From: an uncultured Flavobacteriales bacterium
GTDB taxonomy: Bacteria; Bacteroidota; Bacteroidia; Flavobacteriales_D; Parvicellaceae
Length of the DNA: 6,209 nucleotides
Direction of reading: 5' to 3'
Assembly: GCA_937924345.1 (NCBI GenBank)
Contig: CALDTD010000262.1
Span: forward strand, 1 to 6,209
In this document: one piece after another, positions 1 to 5,841 of the stretch
Layout: each line of letters starts with the position of its first letter
Numbering within the stretch: position 1 is the stretch's first letter
Program-made: the position numbers and the translations under genes
The notes under the pieces: model-generated
The model's database searches: none
The model's input: the letters and a program-made list of their open reading frames with translations, nothing else
Told to the model about the DNA's origin: nothing

Positions 1-2
1 CC

Positions 3-3000
3 GAAGTACTTACCATAACGAATTCAGGGCAAGCAAATTTAGATTTTACAACTGCTATCGGAGCAACAACATTTACTCCTCCTACTATAGAGAATACTAG
101 AGGTTTGTCTTTAGATTTATCGAGATATGGTGTTGAAAATACTATCGATAATAAACTAAAAGTTGCCTCTAAAAATGGTATTGCTATAAAAAAGATAAAA
201 AACAATACCTTTAAAAATGATGAAAATGTTGTTGATTCTATTGCTTATGATACAGGAAAAGTTTTCCCGGATGATTTCGTAGGATTCAATAATGGTACGG
301 CTTCAACAGTTGCGGTTAAATTTGATGTTGATCGAAATTTTACGCTTACTGCAATTCGAAATGCTTATCAAACAGAAGCTTCAACAGCACCTATAATCCT
401 TGAAATTTATGAAGGTGGTGCTACTCCTGCTGATGGAACCTTATTACTAACACAAACCATTACAACAACAAGCACAGATGGTATTTTTGCTACTGAAACT
501 CTTAATGAATCATTTAGCTTTTCAAATGGTGATTCTTTTTGGGTAGTTCATAAATATGCCTCAGACATTAACTTCCCTCAAGGTATAGATGATGGAGCTC
601 CTGTAAGACCGAATACTTATTTTATTAGTGATGATGGTGGAGCAAGTTATAATTCAACAGATTTTGTATTCTTAACAAGAGCCTTAAATACACAAACCAC
701 AGATTATATCACATTACAACCTTCAGAAGGAAGTCTTGCTCCAGGAGAATCTATTGAGGTTACAGTTACTTTTGATGCAGAAAATTTAGCTAACGGAAAT
801 TATACTTCCGATATTTTAGTTTCTAGCAACGATCCTGTTACTCCTACTACTACTGTAACAACAAGTTTAGATGTATCTGGACAAACATCTTTTATTGAAT
901 TATCAGAAGAGTTTATTTTATTTAATAACGTTTTTATTGGAAATAATTCTGAAAGAACAATAACACTTAGTAATTCTGGGCTTTCTCAAATAAATGTTTC
1001 TTCTATCTCATCTGATAATGTTGCTTTTTCTGTAACCCCTATTAATACAGTTATCGCTGCTGGAGAAAGCATAGATATTACTGTAAAATTCACTCCTAAT
1101 ATCACTGGAAATAGTAACGGAATAATAACAATAGATAGTGACGCTTCCAATGCTAGTTCTTTACAAGTTATTGTTAATGGAGTTGGTGTAGCACCTCCAA
1201 TTGCTGTTTTAGACCCTGCAAATATTTCAGAAACTGTAGATGCTGGACAAACAGTAGATACACAATTATCACTTAAAAACGAAGGAAAAGCTCCTTTGTT
1301 CTTCTCTTTCCCCGATCTTGCCGTAGCTGCTGCACTAGCGAAACCTAATGTAAAACTAAACGATACTAAAATTTTAAACTTTAGTAATTTCAGTACTCAA
1401 AAAGGAACCAAAGATACCAGAGTAGGATCTCCTGTAATTTCAAGTATTGGAACCGATAATGGTTTTGGTTATACATGGATTGATAGTGACGAAAGTGGCG
1501 GCCCTATTTATAATTTTATTGATATTTCAGGAACTGGAACAGAAATTACTACTGATCTTGGTGGAGACGGAAGTTTAGGAATTCCATTACTATTTCCTTT
1601 TGAATTCTACGGAAACACTTATACCAACGCAACTGTAAACGCAAATGGTTTTATCTCTTTTGATGAATCTCCTTCACTTACATTTGTTAATAGTCAAATT
1701 CCTGTAGATAATGGTGTAAATAACATGATTGCTGGTTTATGGGATGATTTAGAGCCTCAAAACTTTAATGGCGCTGTTCATTATCAAACTATAGATAACA
1801 CATTCATTGTACAATGGACAAACGCTTCAGTTTTTTTAGGTTCAGAAAATGAAACGGTTACTTTCCAAATCGTTTTACATGCTGATGGAAATATTGATGT
1901 TTTCTACGAAGATGTAGAAACAGCTTCTTTCTTAAACTCTACCACAGTTGGTATCGAAAATGCTGATGCTTCAGATGGTGCACAAGTAGTGTTTAACTCA
2001 GATTATATTAAAAATGGATTAGCACTTCGATTTATAAAACCAGATGTTGCTTTAACTCCTTTTATTTCTAATATTTCACCAATATCCGGAGTTGTACCTG
2101 CTGGTGGGTCAAGAGATTTAACAGTAACTTTAGATGCAACTAATTTAAATGATAGTGTTTATTTTGATGAATTAACTGTATCTAGTAATTCTCCTGATAT
2201 TTCTACAAGCACTTCTCTTATCGAATTAACAGTAAAAGGGTTTCCAGAGATTCAAGTATCTAGAGACTCAATTGCCTTCGAACCTATTTTCATTGGTTTA
2301 CAAAGTAGTACCGATTTTGTTATTTCAAACACAGGAACCAAAGCACTTGATGTAAATTTTAATAATCAAAATTCCGATTTTACAATAGAAACAACTTCCT
2401 CTCTTCCGATTCTTCCTGGTGGTAGTAAAATAGTTACTGTAAACTTCGCCCCAACTGTTGTTGGTAGTATTGACGATATACTCGTAATTACAAGTAATGA
2501 TGCTTTTGGAAATGAATCTGTTAGTATTCCTTTAATAGGTGTAGGTATAGATCCTCCTGTAATTAATGTTATTCCTGATTCATTAAATATAACCTTAAAA
2601 AGAGAAAAGACTACTACAGAAATCGTAACAATAGAAAATACTGGTGGAAGTATATTAAACTATTCATTAGTTAAAACTCCTTTTACTACGAATCTTACTA
2701 ATAATGTCAGGAAACCAAACTATACTCCAATTGAATTTGAACAACAGATCATTACTAAAGAACAAACTGATAATAGAATCGGACCTAAATTCTTAAATGC
2801 AAGTGGTGGTCCTGGCACATTCGGTTACATTTGGACTGATAACAACAGTGGTGGCCCTGCTTATGATTTTATTGACATTAGTGAAACAGGTACACTAGCT
2901 AGTGTTGGTGCTGATGGTAATGAAACCATTACCTTACCATTTACTTTCAATTTTTTTGGAGAAGATCAGGAAAGTATTACTATTGCTGCTAACGGATTTT

Positions 3001-4931
3001 TAACATTCGCTCCTATTACTGCTTCTTTCGGTGCATTCTTAAATCAACAAATTCCTTCAACTGGAAATCCGAACAACTTAATTGCTGGTTTGTGGGATGA
3101 TTTAGAACCTCAAGATGGTGAGGGAGTTTTCTATCAAGCTTTTGAAGACTATTTCATTGTACAATACGAAGAAGTACCTGGTTTTGGCTCTAATCCAGTT
3201 AAAACACCTGTTACTTTCCAGATTATTTTATTTAAAGATGGATCTATAAAAATGCAGTATAAGAATGTTAATTCTGAAATTAGTACAAGTGCTACGGTTG
3301 GTTTGGAAGGCCCGAATGGTGAAAACGGATTACAAGTAATTTTTAATACCGAATTCTTAACAAATGAATTAGCTATTACTTATACCCCTCCAATTATGGG
3401 AAGTGTAGCTCCAGGAAGTACAGCAGAAGTTCCTCTTGAATTCTCTGCAGCTGGACTTGAAGCTGACACAACTTATAATGCTGATATTTTAATAAGTAGT
3501 AATGATCCTGCTACTTCAGAAGTTACCGTTCCTGTGACATTAAACGTATTAGAAACTATAGAAATAGTTAGTTTTACTCTTGTTGATACTACAACAAATA
3601 CTGAAATAGGCATTATTAACGATGGAGATATAATTGATTTAAATGATTATAACGGATTAAATAACTTTAGCATTATAGCCAATACAGGAACTTTAGATAT
3701 TACCAGTGTAGTTTTTGACTTTAATGAAGAAACAGGTTTTAACACCGAAAACAGAGCTCCATTCTCTCTTAAAGGTGATTTTAATGGTAACATCTTTAGA
3801 GGAGTTACTTTACCACTTGGAAGTAACACTATCACAGCCACTCCTTTTGAAGAAAGAAATGGTCAAGGTGAAACTGGTATCTCGAATACAATAACTTTTG
3901 AAGTAATTGATTCTAATCCACCAACGGTTACAGATTTCCTTCTAATTGACGCCACAAAAAACGCCATTATTGGAGCTTTAAATGAAGGCGACACTATTGA
4001 TTTAGCTGATTTTAGACGAAACAATTTTTCTGTAGTTGCAAACACGACAGGATCACGTGTAGAAAGTGTGATTTTCGATTTCAATGATCGTACCAATTTC
4101 AATACCGAAAACAGTGTTCCATATTCATTAAATGGAGATATTACTTTCAGAAGAACTAATTATTTCGGAACTCCATTTTCAATAGGAACCAATACGATTA
4201 CTGCCACTCCTTTCAGAAATGATAATGGAAAAGGCGATAATGGAAGTCCTGTTACGATTAACTTTGAAGTGATAGATAGTGATGCTCCTGTAGTAACAAG
4301 TTTAACTTTAATTAATGCTATTACTAACGAAGAAATAGGTCAATTAAATGAAGGGGATACTATTAATATCGCAGATTTTAATTCTAATAATTTCTCAATA
4401 TTAGCTAATACTGAAGGTAATGATACAAGAAGTGTGGTGTTCGGTTTAAATAATCGTAATCGATTTAAAGTAGAAAACTTTGCTCCGTACAGTATTGGTG
4501 GAGATTTTGGAGGAAACTTCTTCCCTATCAAGTTCAGCTTAGGAAGAAATACAGTAACTGCAACTCCATATAAAAAACTATTTGGTAAAGGTAAACCGGG
4601 TACAACTGTATCAGTTGCATTTAATGTAATAAACGATAATGCTACAGCTGACAAGAATGTAATTGGTCAAATTTCACCAAACCCAGTTATAGACATTGCA
4701 ACAGTTACTTTAAAAGAAAATGATCAGTTTAAAGTAATAGATAACATGAACCTGAAAGCTTCTATACATACACTATCAGGATTCACAATTAGTCAGTCTG
4801 TTAATTTTTCTCTAGATGAACAAAAAAGAGGACGAGTTGATGTTAGCAACTTACCTTCTGGAATTTATATCTTAAAAGTTACAGATGTAAATAATCAAAT
4901 AATTTCTAGAATAAAGCTTATTAAAAAATAG
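3..4931 (+). CDS. Giant T9SS-secreted multi-domain Ig-like/beta-repeat protein (5' end outside window)
   Basis: This is the C-terminal part of a very large cell-surface or extracellular protein. The frame is open from the left edge; the first usable start codon in view (TTG at 105) lies mid-domain, so it is not the true start. Residue numbers here count from 105. Order seen: end of a BACON-type Ig strand pattern at the edge (EVLTITNSGQANLDFT); jelly-roll-like domain (about 45-200); BACON-type second half (202-259); ASH-type Ig (263-362); BACON-type first half (366-402); FGYTW domain (454-644); BACON-type second half (653-712); ASH-type Ig (714-815); BACON-type first half (819-857); FGYIW domain (906-1094); BACON-type second half (1096-1151); three ~120-residue repeats (1154-1512); T9SS sorting domain (1519-1608). 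No cysteine and no catalytic motif is visible. It would be exported by Sec and then T9SS. The missing N-terminus could hold an enzyme such as a subtilase or be purely adhesive; the sequence does not decide. A terminator follows the stop. Confidence 0.93.
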   Translation, partial: EVLTITNSGQANLDFTTAIGATTFTPPTIENTRGLSLDLSRYGVENTIDNKLKVASKNGIAIKKIKNNTFKNDENVVDSIAYDTGKVFPDDFVGFNNGTASTVAVKFDVDRNFTLTAIRNAYQTEASTAPIILEIYEGGATPADGTLLLTQTITTTSTDGIFATETLNESFSFSNGDSFWVVHKYASDINFPQGIDDGAPVRPNTYFISDDGGASYNSTDFVFLTRALNTQTTDYITLQPSEGSLAPGESIEVTVTFDAENLANGNYTSDILVSSNDPVTPTTTVTTSLDVSGQTSFIELSEEFILFNNVFIGNNSERTITLSNSGLSQINVSSISSDNVAFSVTPINTVIAAGESIDITVKFTPNITGNSNGIITIDSDASNASSLQVIVNGVGVAPPIAVLDPANISETVDAGQTVDTQLSLKNEGKAPLFFSFPDLAVAAALAKPNVKLNDTKILNFSNFSTQKGTKDTRVGSPVISSIGTDNGFGYTWIDSDESGGPIYNFIDISGTGTEITTDLGGDGSLGIPLLFPFEFYGNTYTNATVNANGFISFDESPSLTFVNSQIPVDNGVNNMIAGLWDDLEPQNFNGAVHYQTIDNTFIVQWTNASVFLGSENETVTFQIVLHADGNIDVFYEDVETASFLNSTTVGIENADASDGAQVVFNSDYIKNGLALRFIKPDVALTPFISNISPISGVVPAGGSRDLTVTLDATNLNDSVYFDELTVSSNSPDISTSTSLIELTVKGFPEIQVSRDSIAFEPIFIGLQSSTDFVISNTGTKALDVNFNNQNSDFTIETTSSLPILPGGSKIVTVNFAPTVVGSIDDILVITSNDAFGNESVSIPLIGVGIDPPVINVIPDSLNITLKREKTTTEIVTIENTGGSILNYSLVKTPFTTNLTNNVRKPNYTPIEFEQQIITKEQTDNRIGPKFLNASGGPGTFGYIWTDNNSGGPAYDFIDISETGTLASVGADGNETITLPFTFNFFGEDQESITIAANGFLTFAPITASFGAFLNQQIPSTGNPNNLIAGLWDDLEPQDGEGVFYQAFEDYFIVQYEEVPGFGSNPVKTPVTFQIILFKDGSIKMQYKNVNSEISTSATVGLEGPNGENGLQVIFNTEFLTNELAITYTPPIMGSVAPGSTAEVPLEFSAAGLEADTTYNADILISSNDPATSEVTVPVTLNVLETIEIVSFTLVDTTTNTEIGIINDGDIIDLNDYNGLNNFSIIANTGTLDITSVVFDFNEETGFNTENRAPFSLKGDFNGNIFRGVTLPLGSNTITATPFEERNGQGETGISNTITFEVIDSNPPTVTDFLLIDATKNAIIGALNEGDTIDLADFRRNNFSVVANTTGSRVESVIFDFNDRTNFNTENSVPYSLNGDITFRRTNYFGTPFSIGTNTITATPFRNDNGKGDNGSPVTINFEVIDSDAPVVTSLTLINAITNEEIGQLNEGDTINIADFNSNNFSILANTEGNDTRSVVFGLNNRNRFKVENFAPYSIGGDFGGNFFPIKFSLGRNTVTATPYKKLFGKGKPGTTVSVAFNVINDNATADKNVIGQISPNPVIDIATVTLKENDQFKVIDNMNLKASIHTLSGFTISQSVNFSLDEQKRGRVDVSNLPSGIYILKVTDVNNQIISRIKLIKK
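222..707 (+). other. Jelly-roll-like domain with Asp-box-like end (within the giant protein)
   Basis: About 160 residues, starting near the SIAYDTGK motif and ending after FVFLTRALN, form a stretch of alternating beta strands with the patterns LEIYEGG and GDSFWVVHKYA. Near the end is ISDDGGASYN, which resembles an Asp-box (SxDGGxTW) turn, though only one copy is present. I recall similar segments in large secreted Bacteroidetes proteins but cannot assign a named family. It lies between the two halves of a BACON-type Ig domain: the edge segment at 3-50 and the segment at 708-881. Confidence 0.55.
891..1190 (+). other. ASH-type Ig-like domain, copy 1
   Basis: Residues 263-362 show the pattern of ASH / choice-of-anchor D Ig folds: an opening strand ending in FNNVFIGNNSERTITLSNSG, then ITVKFTPNITG, and the closing strand VIVNGVGVAPP. 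The second copy at 2244-2549 has the same landmarks (FEPIFIG, VISNTGT, VTVNFAPTVVG, IPLIGVGIDPP). Such domains are structural spacers or adhesion modules in large extracellular proteins; no binding partner can be read from the sequence. Confidence 0.75.
1464..2036 (+). repeat. FGYxW...GGP beta domain, copy 1
   Basis: Residues 454-644 begin with FGYTWIDSDESGGP and continue with FPFEFYG, VNANGFISF, the landmark IAGLWDDLEPQ, FIVQW, VTFQIVLHADGNIDV, and a closing TTVGIEN...AQVVFNSDYI. Every landmark recurs in copy 2 at 2820-3386, so this is a real domain unit. The arrangement recalls nidogen-like or FFG-type beta domains of secreted Bacteroidetes proteins. The acidic DSDES and LWDDLEP segments could bind a metal ion, which is inference only. 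The DNA encoding IAGLWDDLEPQ (1728-1760) matches the second copy (3081-3113) at 31 of 33 positions. Confidence 0.75.
2244..2549 (+). other. ASH-type Ig-like domain, copy 2
   Basis: Residues 714-815 open with PEIQVSRDSIAFEPIFIG and close with IPLIGVGIDPP, aligning over the whole length with the domain at 891-1190. The adjacent BACON-type half (2559-2675: PDSLNITL...IENTGGSILNYSL) also parallels that at 1200-1310 (DPANISET...LKNEGKAPLFFSF). This supports duplication of the block as a unit. Confidence 0.75.
2820..3386 (+). repeat. FGYxW...GGP beta domain, copy 2
   Basis: Residues 906-1094 open with FGYIWTDNNSGGPAYDFIDI and keep the landmarks of copy 1: FTFNFFG, ANGFLTF, IAGLWDDLEPQ, YFIVQY, VTFQIILFKDGSI, ATVGLEG and LQVIFNTEFL. 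The length (189 residues) is close to copy 1 (191). The opening acidic cluster differs (TDNN against DSDE), and the central region around VPGFGSNPVKTP is divergent, so the two copies are not recent duplicates. Confidence 0.75.
3564..3926 (+). repeat. C-terminal ~121-residue repeat, copy 1 of 3
   Basis: Residues 1154-1274. Shared landmarks in the three copies are: xSFTLVDTTTNxEIG at the start, a GDxIDLxDY/F segment, FSIIANT, SVVFDFN, TENRAPFSLKGDF, LPLGSNTITATPF, NGQG, and ITFEVIDS at the end. It looks like an Ig or FnIII-like beta sandwich of a kind often placed just before the sorting domain in secreted Bacteroidetes enzymes. Ligand unknown. Confidence 0.8.
3927..4292 (+). repeat. C-terminal ~122-residue repeat, copy 2 of 3
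   Basis: Residues 1275-1396. Landmarks matching copy 1 are VTDFLLIDATKN, LNEGDTIDLADF, FSVVANT, SVIFDFN, FNTENSVPYSLNGDI, FSIGTNTITATPF, NGKGDNG and INFEVIDSDAP. A short insertion around FRRTNYFG distinguishes it from copy 1. Confidence 0.8.
4293..4640 (+). repeat. C-terminal ~116-residue repeat, copy 3 of 3
   Basis: Residues 1397-1512. Landmarks are VTSLTLINAITNEEIG, LNEGDTINIADF, FSILANT, SVVFGLNNR, FKVENFAPYSIGGDF, FSLGRNTVTATPY, GKGKPG and VAFNVIND. It leads directly into the sorting domain through a short linker (NATADKN). Confidence 0.8.
4659..4928 (+). other. T9SS type A C-terminal sorting domain
   Basis: The last 90 residues (1519-1608) show the standard pattern: an opening strand with ISPNPVIDIATVTL, a middle IHTLSGFTISQS, then the hallmark LPSGIYILKVTD, and a basic last strand ending in KLIKK. 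In this family the domain directs passage through the T9SS outer-membrane translocon and is usually removed, leaving the cargo free or attached to surface lipopolysaccharide. This is the firmest evidence that the protein is extracellular. Confidence 0.93.
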
Positions 4932-4960
4932 TCGTTTTTAATTCTTAAAAATTCTAAAAT

Positions 4961-4996
4961 CAAAGGTCATCTCATATTAGGTGACCTTTGTTTTTT
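4961..4996 (+). terminator. Rho-independent terminator of the giant T9SS gene
   Basis: Arms CAAAGGTCATCT (4961-4972) and AGGTGACCTTTG (4979-4990) pair over 12 bp with a single T-G wobble, around a 6-base loop, and six T's follow (4991-4996). It starts 29 bases after the stop codon, so transcription should end here rather than run into the regulator gene. Confidence 0.92.
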
Positions 4997-5024
4997 AACA
5001 AGAATACTTAAAAAACTTACTACG

Positions 5025-5051
5025 TACTTAGATTGTTTCTAAGTATATTTG
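5025..5051 (+). promoter_or_regulatory. Candidate promoter with overlapping inverted-repeat operator
   Basis: TATATTTG at 5044-5051 is an exact match to the Bacteroidetes -7 consensus TAnnTTTG, 19 bases before the regulator's ATG, implying a very short leader. No TTG -33 element is seen at the expected spacing. A 7-bp perfect inverted repeat, TACTTAG (5025-5031) and CTAAGTA (5039-5045) with a 7-base spacer, touches the -7 element. This is where a dimeric activator or repressor could act, possibly the regulator itself. The promoter match is visible; the operator role is inferred. Confidence 0.55.
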
Positions 5052-5070
5052 CTTAATATTTAATAAATCT

Positions 5071-5748
5071 ATGGAAAACATTAATGTTATTTTAGTAGAC
5101 GATCATGTGCTTGTTCGAGATGGAATTAGAGCATTATTAGAAGATCAAAAAGATATACAAGTTATCAATGAAGCTTCGAATGGAAAAGATGCTCTGGAAA
5201 TTGTGAAAACAATACAAAAACCAGTAGTACTTATTGTTGATATTCGTATGCCTGAAATGACAGGTATTGAATTAGTTAATATATTAAAAAATGAGTACTC
5301 TGAAAAACCAATAAAAACTTTAGTCTTATCTATGCATGACTCTGAAGAATATGTAGTACAATCTATTCAGGCAGGTGCAGATGGTTATTTATTAAAAGGG
5401 TCTAGTAAAGAAGAATTTTTAAAAGCTTTACATAAAATTGCTCTTGGCGACAAGTATTTTTCTGGGGATGTTTCTGACATAATTATGAATAATTTTGTTA
5501 ATGGTAAAGTTGTAAAAACTAATCAAGCTATTACAAATAACAAATTAGACAACCCTTTTAAATTAACAAAAAGAGAAACACAAATTCTTAATCTAGTACT
5601 ACAATTAAAGAATAATAAAGATATCGCTGAAGAATTAAACATTAGTAAAAGAACTGTAGAAGTACATCGCTTTAATTTGATGAAAAAATTGAATGTTAAA
5701 AATATTATGGAGCTAAACCAAAAAGCCAATATGTTTAACCTTATATAA
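5071..5748 (+). CDS. Two-component response regulator, NarL/FixJ family (REC-LuxR HTH)
   Basis: A complete 225-residue cytoplasmic transcription factor of normal length for its family. The receiver domain (about 1-120) has the acidic pair D10-D11, phospho-acceptor D57 (in VDIRMPEMTG), switch residue S87, Y106 and the conserved K109, so it should be phosphorylatable. After a linker (about 121-162) comes a LuxR-type helix-turn-helix (about 163-225), with LTKRE at 165-169 and the recognition region ISKRTVEVHRFNLMKKL at 191-207. The ATG at 5071 is chosen because the receiver strand INVILVDDH starts at once after it; no Shine-Dalgarno sequence is seen, as usual in this phylum. It is bounded by a terminator upstream and a hairpin downstream, so it is probably monocistronic. 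No partner histidine kinase is in view; its targets and signal are unknown. Confidence 0.95.
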   Translation: MENINVILVDDHVLVRDGIRALLEDQKDIQVINEASNGKDALEIVKTIQKPVVLIVDIRMPEMTGIELVNILKNEYSEKPIKTLVLSMHDSEEYVVQSIQAGADGYLLKGSSKEEFLKALHKIALGDKYFSGDVSDIIMNNFVNGKVVKTNQAITNNKLDNPFKLTKRETQILNLVLQLKNNKDIAEELNISKRTVEVHRFNLMKKLNVKNIMELNQKANMFNLI

Positions 5749-5780
5749 AAAGAAAAAGGTTGTTCTTATCGAACAACCTT
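5747..5780 (-). terminator. Convergent hairpin terminator, strongest for the minus strand
   Basis: Arms AAGGTTGTTC (5756-5765) and GAACAACCTT (5771-5780) pair perfectly over 10 bp around a 5-base loop. Read on the minus strand, the stem is followed by a T-rich tract (TTTTTCTTTTT, complement of 5747-5757), a canonical terminator for the metallopeptidase gene, whose stop is 61 bases upstream. Read on the plus strand, the hairpin starts 7 bases after the regulator's stop but is followed only by AATCCATTTT, so it is a weaker terminator there. The T-tract of the minus terminator overlaps the regulator's TAA. Confidence 0.82.
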
Positions 5781-5841
5781 AATCCATTTTAATAATTAGG
5801 GATTGAGATAAAGGGTTTTTACCTACTTTTACTTTCTAGTA

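Noticed and set aside
105..107. TTG at 105 as the start codon of the giant protein
   Set aside because: The same frame is open to the window edge and the upstream codons encode a typical Ig-strand sequence continuous with the protein, so the TTG is an internal Leu codon.
3647..4654. Minus-strand open frames within the C-terminal repeats (64, 79 and 104 codons)
   Set aside because: They are antisense to a well-supported coding repeat region, recur at equivalent repeat positions because the repeats are homologous, and show no protein-like features.
4961..4990. The hairpin after the giant gene as an operator or attenuator for the regulator
   Set aside because: Its 12-bp stem followed at once by six T's just after a stop codon is fully explained as a terminator, and the regulator has its own promoter candidate further downstream.
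5523..5729. Minus-strand 68-codon frame under the response regulator
   Set aside because: It lies entirely antisense to the conserved LuxR helix-turn-helix coding region and has no promoter or recognisable domain.
5781..5841. Possible small gene or RNA in the convergent gap
   Set aside because: No open frame with a plausible start, no stable hairpin beyond the terminator and no recognisable RNA motif are visible in these 61 bases.
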